The notes beneath the pieces were generated by a model. That model did not search any database. It was not told where the DNA came from and worked only from the letters and a program-made list of their open reading frames with translations. From contig CALUZH010000023.1 of NCBI GenBank assembly GCA_944325255.1, positions 18,590 through 82,589 of the forward strand: 64,000 nt of DNA, written 5' to 3'. The first letter of the stretch is position 1, and each line of letters begins with the position of its first letter. The DNA is from an uncultured Erysipelotrichaceae bacterium (GTDB lineage: Bacteria > Bacillota_I > Bacilli_A > Erysipelotrichales > Erysipelotrichaceae). Both the position numbers and the translations under genes were made by a program. Positions 54,319 through 63,029 of this stretch are shown here, piece after piece.

Positions 54319-54834
54319 ATGGCGGACTCTAGTAATCTGATCCATTGTCAAAATGGACATGTGTTTAGCAAAAAACGTTATGGAACAGTATGTCCTTACT
54401 GCAATATCGAAACAGCCACTAAGGAGCGGCAAGAAACCGGACGGACCGAAGTTGAAATTGAAGAAGAATTGTTCCGGGAGGACATTAAGCCTGTATGTGG
54501 ATGGATCGTGTGTATCGACGGACCAAGACAAGGAAAAGATTATCAGATCATACAAGGAAAGAACTTTGTGGGCCGAAGCGATGATATGGATATTCAGATT
54601 TTAGGGGACAATGAGATTTCCCGGCGTAATCATGCGGTTTTAGTATTTGACCCCAAAAAACGGGAAACGGTTCTGCTTCCTGGTGATGCTAATGGCTTGG
54701 TATACCTGAATGATAACGCTGTGTATACTCCAACTGCCTTGAATCCCTATGATGTGATTGAAATGGGAAAATCCAGATTCCTGTTTGTCCCCTTCTGTGG
54801 AGACCACTTTATGTGGGGAGATAAGAAGAACTGA
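54319..54834 (+). CDS. Zinc-ribbon plus FHA protein
   Basis: 171 aa. N-terminal metal-binding motif IHCQNGHVFSKKRYGTVCPYC (C-x3-H, C-x2-C). A middle acidic segment (EVEIEEELF) precedes a FHA domain (about 75-165): GKNFVGRSDDMDIQILGDNEISRRNHAVLVFD, with the canonical R and SRRNH, so it should bind phosphothreonine. It is soluble. Fha-type proteins activate T6SS assembly when bound to phosphorylated partners; a similar role is inferred. Confidence 0.85.
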   Translation: MADSSNLIHCQNGHVFSKKRYGTVCPYCNIETATKERQETGRTEVEIEEELFREDIKPVCGWIVCIDGPRQGKDYQIIQGKNFVGRSDDMDIQILGDNEISRRNHAVLVFDPKKRETVLLPGDANGLVYLNDNAVYTPTALNPYDVIEMGKSRFLFVPFCGDHFMWGDKKN

Positions 54835-54858
54835 AATAAGCGGAAGGGAGCGAACCTA

Positions 54859-55704
54859 ATGACCCCTGAAACGATACTAGGTGCCTTGTGCTGTATAGTG
54901 ATGGTGCTGGTAGTGCTTCGCCTACTGGTGGGCCGGCGGCCCAAAGCGATTGTTGGGCCGGATTTGGGTGCCTCTATGACTATTGGTAGTCGGGAGGTCC
55001 AGGAAGATTGTTATGATACATTAAGTACCCCATCAGGACTTTTAATTGTGTTGGCAGACGGTATGGGCAAAGCATATGGTGGACGAATTGCCAGTCGCCT
55101 GGCAGTGGAAACCTTTGTGGATCTGTTTCGGGACTATAATGCCTTTGACAATCCGCAGTATTATTTTAGGAAAGCTTTTGCGGCGGCTAACCGTGCTATT
55201 CTCAATGCGTTGGAAAATGAGCGCCGCGGAGCAGCCAGCGTGTGTGCGGCTATGGTACGGGATGGATGGTTATATTATGCCGGTGTTGGCAATGTAAAGC
55301 TCTGTGTATTTCGAAAGGGAGACCTTGTTCCTCTTTCTGCAGGCCATACCTTGGATGTGCTGGCGAAACAGAGTTTTCGTACTGGACGGCTGACGCGAGA
55401 GGATGCATTGGTTCTTTTGGAAAATAAGCGACTTTATAATTATGTGGGTCAGGATGGATTTCAAAATGTGGAATTGATGGATCGCCCGATTGCGTTACAA
55501 CAGGGTGATATTGTAGTGCTTATGAGTGATGGAATTTATGATTTGTTGCCCTGGCGCGAAATTGAGGAAGTTCTATCTACTGGGCTGGATTGCCAGAACA
55601 TGGCCTATGAGATTGTGGAGAAGGTAAACCAAATGACAACTGAGAATAAAGATAACGCCAGTGTAGTGCTTCTTCGCTGGTCTGGAAGGGAGGGTATCCG
55701 ATGA
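54859..55704 (+). CDS. PP2C-family Ser/Thr phosphatase
   Basis: 281 aa. One N-terminal TM (about 4-22), then a complete PP2C domain: SREVQEDCYDTL, VLADGMGKAYGG (metal-binding DG), VLMSDGIYDLL and KDNASVVLL. It hydrolyses phosphothreonine/serine and would oppose an unseen kinase, as PppA opposes PpkA in T6SS. It overlaps the next gene by 4 nt (ATGA). Confidence 0.9.
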   Translation: MTPETILGALCCIVMVLVVLRLLVGRRPKAIVGPDLGASMTIGSREVQEDCYDTLSTPSGLLIVLADGMGKAYGGRIASRLAVETFVDLFRDYNAFDNPQYYFRKAFAAANRAILNALENERRGAASVCAAMVRDGWLYYAGVGNVKLCVFRKGDLVPLSAGHTLDVLAKQSFRTGRLTREDALVLLENKRLYNYVGQDGFQNVELMDRPIALQQGDIVVLMSDGIYDLLPWREIEEVLSTGLDCQNMAYEIVEKVNQMTTENKDNASVVLLRWSGREGIR

Positions 55705-57548
55705 GAAAACAAAACTCTGAATTTAAGACAGCCTTTACTTCTGAAGCAGATAAGAGCTTAATCAACACTGACTCGTTTGGATTTGTGGAGTTGGACAAAT
55801 ATGCTTGCTATGTTATCGCAGATGGTATTGATGACCATGTAGATGCTGTAGGAGCAAAGCTGGCAGTAGACACAATCATCTCTACTTTTATAGAGGCGCC
55901 TTCTATCCGTAAGCATACGCTGCACCGCTGTATGGCAGCAGCAAACCGGGCACTACTCCAAGCAAATAGTAAGATGAAGCTGAAAGCGTCAGTTACGATA
56001 GTAGTTACAGATTATGTTAAATTACGGTATGCTCAAGCAGGCAATACACGTCTTCGACTATATCGAGACGGCTTCTTAAAGCTCAAGTCGCAAGACAACT
56101 CACTGAGCATGGATCTGGTGGAGGCCCAGAAGTTGGAGCCAGATCAACTAGTCCAACATGAGGAGCGCCACAATCTCTATTGCTATTTGGGCCAAGAAAA
56201 AGACTTTGGACCCTATGTGTCGAAAAAGTTGAAGTTGTCAAATTCAGATGCTCTTGCCCTGTATACACGAGGAATTTGGGAACATGTAGATGAGGGAGAA
56301 TTGGCTGATGTATTTGGAGATGCCACTGATGATCCCCAGCCTACAGTGGATGCGGTGGAGGACTTGCTTCTCTCTCGCCAACCCCAAGACTTGGAGCAAT
56401 ATACATTTGTAGCAATCTTTTTTAATAAGGTTTACATAGATCCCAACGGTAAGCGCAAAATCAAAAAGATCATTATGATTGCTATTCCCATCCTGTTGAT
56501 GTTTGTGATTGTTACAGTGATACTGTTGGTACTATGGAACAACAGGCAGAAAGACATCGCAGCAATGGAGCAGAGCTTCTACGATACAGTAGAGTATATC
56601 CAAGCGGATAATTATCCCAGAGCAAAAGAAGAGTGCCAAAAAGCTTTAGATTTGGCAGATAACGTGGGAAATAAAGAGGTACAACAAGACGCCTCTAATT
56701 ATATGAAGCTCATTGAAAGCGTTATTGCTGGAGATGATAAGTTGGATAGCGAATCATACACTGAGGCATTGAGAGATTACCGCAATGCTCAGACCAGATC
56801 CCGCTATGCCGACAATCTTGGCATGGACTATATTCAAGATCGGTTGGATCAAACAGCTTCTTATATGGAAGTATATGATATGCTCTCTTTGGGAGATACC
56901 TTAGCACTTAACCTTCAGTATGAAGAAGCAGAAGAACAATACTTAGCAGCTAAGGCTTTGGCAGGAAAAATTTATTTTGATCAGGGGCGTACGGATGCTA
57001 TGGCAGCACTGGAGAAACTCTATGCTGACCAAAAGGCCAATTTGGAACAGAAAGAAGAGGATGCGCAGAAAGCCACTGAGGATCAAGCGGCAGCTGCTGG
57101 AGTTCTCTCTGAGGGAGATGCTGCTTTTGCCAAGGGCGATTATGAAGGTGCACAGGCGTTTTATACGACGGCTCTACAGAAGTACACAGAATTGGAGGAT
57201 CAAGCTCAGATAGATGCCTTGTCTGTCAAGTTAGATGCCTGCGCAAAAAAATTGGCTCAGCAAGAAGAACTCGAAACGGAAGCAGAGGCATATATGCGCC
57301 AAGGCGAGAATGCCTATAATGAAAAGAATTATGTCCAAGCTAAAAAGTATTATCTGTTGGCTAAGGATGTTTACGCAAGTATGGAGAACGATGCTAAAGT
57401 CGCTGAGGTTACCCGCCGACTGGAGTTGGTGGAGATGGGGATTAGTGAAGAGGAAAAAGCTGCCCAGGAAGCAGAGGAAAAAGCTGCTCAGGAAAGCGAA
57501 AATACAACCATCCCCAATGAAACTACTCCTCCGGCGGCAGTGGGCTGA
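55701..57548 (+). CDS. PP2C-like pseudophosphatase with TM and TPR repeats
   Basis: 615 aa. The first 240 residues have the PP2C fold (YACYVIADGIDDHVDAVG; LALYTRGIWEHV). The second metal-site DG is RG (YTRG) and the C-terminal DN pair is missing (EQYTFVAIFF), so catalysis is doubtful. One TM (about 254-277) follows, then about 300 residues of TPR-like helical repeats rich in Ala/Glu (YEEAEEQYLAAKALAG; GDYEGAQAFYTTALQKY; KNYVQAKKYYLLAKDVY) predicted outside the cell. It could sense phosphorylation inside and bind a structure outside. It is co-translated with the active PP2C gene. Confidence 0.82.
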   Translation: MRKQNSEFKTAFTSEADKSLINTDSFGFVELDKYACYVIADGIDDHVDAVGAKLAVDTIISTFIEAPSIRKHTLHRCMAAANRALLQANSKMKLKASVTIVVTDYVKLRYAQAGNTRLRLYRDGFLKLKSQDNSLSMDLVEAQKLEPDQLVQHEERHNLYCYLGQEKDFGPYVSKKLKLSNSDALALYTRGIWEHVDEGELADVFGDATDDPQPTVDAVEDLLLSRQPQDLEQYTFVAIFFNKVYIDPNGKRKIKKIIMIAIPILLMFVIVTVILLVLWNNRQKDIAAMEQSFYDTVEYIQADNYPRAKEECQKALDLADNVGNKEVQQDASNYMKLIESVIAGDDKLDSESYTEALRDYRNAQTRSRYADNLGMDYIQDRLDQTASYMEVYDMLSLGDTLALNLQYEEAEEQYLAAKALAGKIYFDQGRTDAMAALEKLYADQKANLEQKEEDAQKATEDQAAAAGVLSEGDAAFAKGDYEGAQAFYTTALQKYTELEDQAQIDALSVKLDACAKKLAQQEELETEAEAYMRQGENAYNEKNYVQAKKYYLLAKDVYASMENDAKVAEVTRRLELVEMGISEEEKAAQEAEEKAAQESENTTIPNETTPPAAVG

Positions 57549-57569
57549 CAAGAAACGAGGAGAATTGGT

Positions 57570-58871
57570 ATGTCAGATGGCGTGTTTAAGCCTGGACTGA
57601 ATATGGAAGAGTATTTAGCTGGCAGGGCTTTAGAGATTCAGGATTTAAAGGATCGGAAACTTTTTAAGGATGTAGTAGAAAAGCTCTTCTTAGAACTGTA
57701 CCGTTACACTCAGGCGGAGTATCAAGCGTTGGAAGATAGGATTTTTGGAGAAATGCAGTCTGTCCGCAGTGATTATGCCATTTCTATTGGACTGACAGAC
57801 CGGGTCCATTATGACGCCACAGATACATTTCTCCAACCTATCCGTAAGGAAGATGTGGAGCCACATGAGTTTGCTACAGATGAACTGTTGTCCTGTCTTA
57901 AAGATGGGGCTGCGTATCCTCTCTACTCTGTCTTTTTGGAAGCAGATTACCAGACGGTTCAGAATTTTGCAAAGGAAGGACGAATCTATCATGGTGTGGT
58001 ACAGACGGATCATGGGGAATTTAGGGCCCAATGTACTGTGCGTCCAGAACGGACTTACTTGGAGCAAGTCGAAATGTTGTACCACATATTCAGCACTAAC
58101 TTTCTACCTTGGGCAACTGTTTGTACTGCCTACCTTCATAAATTTTTCCGTGTAGAGCTGCTAAGTATAGAAGATTTAGACCCCAAAGAAACAATCCAGG
58201 AAATTCGGGTGGAGTTTGAGGAATATCAAAACATGGTACGCTATGATCGTATTCCATTGTGGAATCTGGTTCAGATATCAGAGAAAAGCAGCACATACCC
58301 GGAACCATGTGTAGACAAAATCAACTTTGACCACCGTATTTTTGCACACCGATTGGACCCGAAGTGCCAATATCTGGTGGCAAACCCAGATGTGGAGTTG
58401 ACCAACATTCGCCGTCTTCATGGTGACCTAATTCTTACTTGCCCCGAAGAGCATCCTCATCAGTGGCTGTTGTATCGAGTAAATCATCCTTGCAGCCAGA
58501 CTAGGACTGGGTATCCTGTTTTGTCTAACCTAAGTCGGGAAAGTTTTTCCGGTAACCTGTCAGAACGTTATCGTCGGGGAGTCAAGACCAGAGCCGAGAT
58601 CGCTCGTGTGTTGTCTGCGTACCACTATGAGGATTATGTATGCTTTCAGAATGTAACGCTGGCTCCCACTGGACGAATGCAGAGGCAGACCTATTGTATG
58701 GACGATTTTTTGTTGGATGAATTACGCACAGAGCATGGCGGAACGGATATGATACTTTTCTTTACTTCGCCAAAACCAGAGCACTTTTTAACCCTGGACA
58801 TTATGAGTTTTTTGGTAACTCAAGTGCAAAGTCTGTTCCCTGAGTACAACTGCTTGGGCCAATTACTATAG
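57570..58871 (+). CDS. Unrecognised protein of the injection-system operon
   Basis: 433 aa, soluble, no signal. The N-terminal 90 residues are helical (KDVVEKLFLELYRYTQAEYQALEDRIF); later parts are mixed alpha/beta (WNLVQISEKSSTYPEPCVDKINFDHRIFAHRL; GDLILTCPEEHPHQWLLYRVNHP). I do not recognise the family. Its size and position between the regulatory genes and the tip genes fit a baseplate component, but nothing in the sequence proves it. RBS AGGAG. Confidence 0.75.
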   Translation: MSDGVFKPGLNMEEYLAGRALEIQDLKDRKLFKDVVEKLFLELYRYTQAEYQALEDRIFGEMQSVRSDYAISIGLTDRVHYDATDTFLQPIRKEDVEPHEFATDELLSCLKDGAAYPLYSVFLEADYQTVQNFAKEGRIYHGVVQTDHGEFRAQCTVRPERTYLEQVEMLYHIFSTNFLPWATVCTAYLHKFFRVELLSIEDLDPKETIQEIRVEFEEYQNMVRYDRIPLWNLVQISEKSSTYPEPCVDKINFDHRIFAHRLDPKCQYLVANPDVELTNIRRLHGDLILTCPEEHPHQWLLYRVNHPCSQTRTGYPVLSNLSRESFSGNLSERYRRGVKTRAEIARVLSAYHYEDYVCFQNVTLAPTGRMQRQTYCMDDFLLDELRTEHGGTDMILFFTSPKPEHFLTLDIMSFLVTQVQSLFPEYNCLGQLL

Positions 58872-58880
58872 GAGGCAGCC

Positions 58881-59573
58881 ATGAATTTTATCTGGGATAT
58901 TGTGCTCAATGCAAAGAGACATGGGACAGAAGAGGAAGAACTCTTTTTTTGCCCTGCCAAAGAAAGCTCTCCCTGGTATGAGCAGTCGTTTCCAATACTC
59001 AATGAAGATAGGGCAGAGGGACCAGAAATTGAGTACAACCCTCTCTACCGATTTGATGCGCTATTCCATGATCTAATGCGAGAGGACCTGGACGAATCAC
59101 CAGAATTTCAAGCTCAGCTGTTTGACGCGGTTTCCCATTTGTTGGTACAAACTGATTTGCACCATGGCCTATCCAAGCGAGAGTACTATATCCACCGGCT
59201 GCTTCAAGAACTGGAGGAAGGTGGATATGGTCCAGCAGTAGCGCAGCACATACATTCCATAGCTCCTGAAAAACGTGAACGGCTGGCCGCCTTAGTTTTG
59301 GCTCAGTTGCAAACAGGCTCTAATTTGCTGCTGTTCCGTAGGGCTGTATTCGTTCTGTTTCCAAACGCTCTGCTTTACCAGGAGCGAACAGATCTTAAAC
59401 GAATTCTGCTCTATGTGGGTACCCCTAAAACAGAAATGTTAGAACAAAGTGTTCAGTTGATTGAAACACTATTTTTACCAGTATGTTTTAGGCTGCGAAC
59501 ATTCTGGTCTCATCATTTTGGTGTAGTAGGTGTAGATGCGGTGATGAAACTGGATCAAATTGAAATTTATTAA
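58881..59573 (+). CDS. Unrecognised helical protein of the injection-system operon
   Basis: 230 aa, soluble, largely helical (YNPLYRFDALFHDLMREDL; LVQTDLHHGLSKREYYIHRLLQELEEGG) with a beta-prone, aromatic C-terminus (FRLRTFWSHHFGVVGVDAVMKLDQIEIY). RBS AGGAGG; it starts 9 bp after the previous stop. A baseplate or chaperone-adaptor role is possible; no family is assigned. Confidence 0.72.
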   Translation: MNFIWDIVLNAKRHGTEEEELFFCPAKESSPWYEQSFPILNEDRAEGPEIEYNPLYRFDALFHDLMREDLDESPEFQAQLFDAVSHLLVQTDLHHGLSKREYYIHRLLQELEEGGYGPAVAQHIHSIAPEKRERLAALVLAQLQTGSNLLLFRRAVFVLFPNALLYQERTDLKRILLYVGTPKTEMLEQSVQLIETLFLPVCFRLRTFWSHHFGVVGVDAVMKLDQIEIY

Positions 59574-59589
59574 CCATGGAAAGGCGGCG

Positions 59590-62211
59590 GTGGATTTGAG
59601 CCAATACACATATACTCTGAACCGGGCTGCAGTGCCTAAAGAACACCTGAACTATTATAGCAGGGCAGAGTTGGAGTTGATGACTACCTACCAACTTCGA
59701 GAGATCTGCCGTCAGGAAAAGCTAATCAATGGTATCCACGCCTCCCTTGATCAAGATGAACTGATTCGTCAGATTATGCGGTTTCGTGGTCGTGAGGATC
59801 AGCTGTTTATAACCAAACCTGTTGAAGGTGGATGGACACGACTGGAAGAACTGCTCTCCTCCGCGCGTCTTAATCTGATTACTGGTTCCGTGCAAGGATG
59901 CGCAAAAATCACCGCCTATAACGGCCTATCCATTGAATATTTTGACCATTTTACCATCGGTAATCGTCCTGAACTAGCCGACACCAACGCTCTGCTCGTC
60001 AGTGGAGGCGAGTTGTGTGCAATCTTTAACTTGCGTACCTACAGAAGTGACCCAAACAGCCTCTTTATTACAAAATCGGCAGCGTTGGATTGCAAGGAGG
60101 GCAAAGTACGAGACTATACTCTTTATTGTATGGATCGGGCTCAGTCTGATGTGCTCTATCGGCTATACATGGAAGAAACTGCCGTAGTACCAGAGCATCT
60201 GTCTTTTCATGCTGTTCCTGTCCTCAATTTTGAAGTGCGGCCTCTATTGGAGAGCCGGATGCCCTTAGCAATTGATTTTGGTTCCTCCAACACTACAGCC
60301 GGTGTTTACTTAGACAACACCTATTTTGAAGAATTAAACGGTGATCCCATTACTCAAATTCTGAAACGAGATAAAATCAACTATGTTACCCATCTGGACG
60401 TAGAACACGATGATGCTGAGACGCTGATCCTGCCCAGCGTGGCTGCAGTGATCCATATCTATGGTGATCAAGTTCGTTATGCTTTTGGTCATGAAGCCAA
60501 TCGCTTGTTCCATATGAGTTATATTGATGAAGGATTTTGTGTGTTTTATGATTTGAAACGATGGGTTGGAGATGTAGATCGCGCGGAGGAACTGGTGGAC
60601 AGACAGGGACACCGCAGTTTTGCTCCCAGAAAGGAAATTATTCGGGCATATTTGGAATATGTCATTAGTTGTGCCCGCCAGCGGTTCAAATGCAACTTCA
60701 AGGCATTACATATTTCTGCACCTGTAAAACAAAAGCCCATGTTTATCAAGCTCTTTCAGGAAGTTTTACCTGATTATCGTCTGGAGAGCGAAAATATGCT
60801 GGATGAAGGGGTGGCCGTGCTCTATAATACCATCTCTGAACTAATTGAGCAAAAGCGTTACAAGGATGGGCAACTTTATCGAGCACTTATCATTGATTGT
60901 GGTGGTGGAACCACTGATTTGTCTTCCTGCAGCTTTCAGATCACAAATCAGCGGGTAGCCTATAAAATTGACATCACCACCGCATATGAAAATGGAAATA
61001 CCAACTTTGGCGGTAATAATTTAACCTATCGAGTCATGCAGCTGCTCAAGCTGGCATTGGCCCGGGAGCTGGGTGGCAATGGACTGCCAGACCCACAGGA
61101 GTTGATTAGCAGCTTTGATGTGGATGTATTCCGTCGAGTAGACCGGGACGGTGTGGCTGCGGTCTATGCTGACCTGGATAATGCGTATCACCAAGCAGAG
61201 GAAATTTTACCCACCAGATTTAGAGAATATGAACATAGCAGTCGAGCAGATTACTATGCTGTCAAAAATAATTTCTATTTTCTATTTGAAACGGCGGAAC
61301 AGATTAAAAAAGCCTTTTACAGCAAAACGAATATCCTGCGCTTGGCAGTGTCCAGCCGGCCTATTCGAGAAACAGTTACAGAATGTTTGCTGGTGGACCG
61401 ATGGAAACTCTCTGCCCGCCAGAATGAGCAACTACAAGTGCTTAAAGATATTCCGACTGTTTATCTCAATAACCATGAGTTGGATCTTCTGCTTCGTGCG
61501 GATATCTATGGGATCATTCGGCAGTTTATTGAGGGACCTTATGAGAGTGGGGAATTGGATGACTACTCCATTCTCCGTCTCACCGGGCAATCCTGTCGGA
61601 TCGATATTTTCCGAGAGGCATTGAAAGAGTTTATTCCTGGCAGAATCATTGAATCCTCTCGTCGGGGAGGGGACCAAGAGCAGGAATTTGAGTTAAAACT
61701 GATCTGTCTCAATGGAGCAATTAAGTATCTGAAGGATCAGAAGTTTGGCTATGCCAATGTGACGATTAACCACGAACAGGCAGCGTTCCCCTATGTGGTA
61801 ACAGCGTTTACCCATACCAATGAGGAAAAAATCCTAATTCATAGCCTGGATCGAAACAAGATCCGTGGTTTTATTTCCCGCAATATGACTGATTTAACTT
61901 TAAAACTCTATTTGAAGGATATAGAGGGCCAGCAACGGTATGTCTATAACTGTACCTGTGATCCCAGGCAGTTTGAAAATAGACAACCAGAGGATATTGT
62001 AGATCAGTATGATGGGCAGATCCAGCAGGATCATTTGGATGATATCGTAGATAAGGAAGTGAAATTTTTTGTCTTGGCTGATGAGAGTCGTTGGGGATTC
62101 ACAGTAGTTCCCGTTCTAAGACGGAACGGCCAGCTTCAGTTGGGGCCAGAGCAGTTCTTCCGGTTTGAGACAGAAGGATGGGTAACCAACTTCTTTGATG
62201 GTACTAAATAA
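59590..62211 (+). CDS. Hsp70-like ATPase with N-terminal extension
   Basis: 873 aa from GTG 59590 (GGAAAGG 6 nt ahead); TTG 59560, which overlaps the previous gene, is the alternative. The first 220 residues are not Hsp70; they include a SAP-like helix pair (RAELELMTTYQLREICRQEK...LIRQIMRFRG). The actin-like ATPase follows: phosphate-1 LAIDFGSSNTTAGVYLD (about 226-242) and phosphate-2 ALIIDCGGGTTDLS (about 432-445), with AISA-like LHISAPVK. There is no standard substrate-binding domain and no EEVD end. It is expected to work with the operon's J protein in assembly or recycling of the machine. Confidence 0.88.
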   Translation: MDLSQYTYTLNRAAVPKEHLNYYSRAELELMTTYQLREICRQEKLINGIHASLDQDELIRQIMRFRGREDQLFITKPVEGGWTRLEELLSSARLNLITGSVQGCAKITAYNGLSIEYFDHFTIGNRPELADTNALLVSGGELCAIFNLRTYRSDPNSLFITKSAALDCKEGKVRDYTLYCMDRAQSDVLYRLYMEETAVVPEHLSFHAVPVLNFEVRPLLESRMPLAIDFGSSNTTAGVYLDNTYFEELNGDPITQILKRDKINYVTHLDVEHDDAETLILPSVAAVIHIYGDQVRYAFGHEANRLFHMSYIDEGFCVFYDLKRWVGDVDRAEELVDRQGHRSFAPRKEIIRAYLEYVISCARQRFKCNFKALHISAPVKQKPMFIKLFQEVLPDYRLESENMLDEGVAVLYNTISELIEQKRYKDGQLYRALIIDCGGGTTDLSSCSFQITNQRVAYKIDITTAYENGNTNFGGNNLTYRVMQLLKLALARELGGNGLPDPQELISSFDVDVFRRVDRDGVAAVYADLDNAYHQAEEILPTRFREYEHSSRADYYAVKNNFYFLFETAEQIKKAFYSKTNILRLAVSSRPIRETVTECLLVDRWKLSARQNEQLQVLKDIPTVYLNNHELDLLLRADIYGIIRQFIEGPYESGELDDYSILRLTGQSCRIDIFREALKEFIPGRIIESSRRGGDQEQEFELKLICLNGAIKYLKDQKFGYANVTINHEQAAFPYVVTAFTHTNEEKILIHSLDRNKIRGFISRNMTDLTLKLYLKDIEGQQRYVYNCTCDPRQFENRQPEDIVDQYDGQIQQDHLDDIVDKEVKFFVLADESRWGFTVVPVLRRNGQLQLGPEQFFRFETEGWVTNFFDGTK

Positions 62212-62228
62212 GATCAAAAGAGGGCGAT

Positions 62229-63017
62229 GTGGTGAGTTCATATTATAAAAGGCCAAGGTTTTCTGCGGGAAAGTTGCTCAGAACCGAGCACATGGCAGCC
62301 CTGGAATGGCAAAGTTTTGAATTCCCGTCTCTATTCTTTCAAGGATGGGGAAATGGTATTCTTGCAGGCTGCAATTTATCTACTACCGCAGATACAGTGA
62401 CCATGGGGCCAGGCGTTATATGCTTTGAGGGTGAGCTCTTTGGAATACAAGAGCCTGTAAGCATAGAATATTACCCTACTGATAAGATAAGGTATCTCAA
62501 ACTGTATATCGGAAGTAATGAGGGAAATGATACCTGTGATGTTCGACGGTTTTCCCTATCACTCTCTGATCATGAACGGCTAGGATCAGGTGAATTGGAG
62601 TTGTGTCGTTTCCGGCTTCAGCCAGGAGCCTATTTACGGTGTGCCTATACAGATTTCCGAGATCGGGAAACTTTATATGATACATTGAATACCATTTATG
62701 AAAGTTGGTCTGCCCCTGGAGGAACGAGTCTATCCCCAGATATTACCCGAGCATATGCCAAAGAGGCGCTTGCCATTGAAAAAATCCCAGATTTGGATGC
62801 ATCAATCTGCCTACAATGGTTAAATGGACAATTTGCAGTTTCAAGACAAATGATCCAGCACTATCTTGCACGTTTTTCATGTGTGAAATTAGAGCAGGAA
62901 ATTGATAATAAAGCTTTGTTTCAAGGGCTGTTGGCTCGACTTGAGCAGTTGAAGGAAGAAAAAGAACAGATAGCACCTCAGAAAAAATCTGGCCGTAGAA
63001 TGATACTGGTGGAATAG
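62229..63017 (+). CDS. Baseplate-like protein
   Basis: 262 aa, GTG start (RBS AGAGGG). The opening RFSAGKLLRTEHMAALEWQSFEFPSLFFQGWGNGILAGCNLSTTADTVTMGPGVICFEGELFGI resembles the N-terminus of phage-type baseplate and tail-fibre proteins (enter-the-wedge layout followed by a beta domain with a 'G-x-Gxx-c-G' core). The last 40 residues are a charged coiled coil. It precedes the tip gene by 12 bp. The assignment is inference. Confidence 0.55.
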   Translation: MVSSYYKRPRFSAGKLLRTEHMAALEWQSFEFPSLFFQGWGNGILAGCNLSTTADTVTMGPGVICFEGELFGIQEPVSIEYYPTDKIRYLKLYIGSNEGNDTCDVRRFSLSLSDHERLGSGELELCRFRLQPGAYLRCAYTDFRDRETLYDTLNTIYESWSAPGGTSLSPDITRAYAKEALAIEKIPDLDASICLQWLNGQFAVSRQMIQHYLARFSCVKLEQEIDNKALFQGLLARLEQLKEEKEQIAPQKKSGRRMILVE

Positions 63018-63029
63018 GAGGGGATCGGT

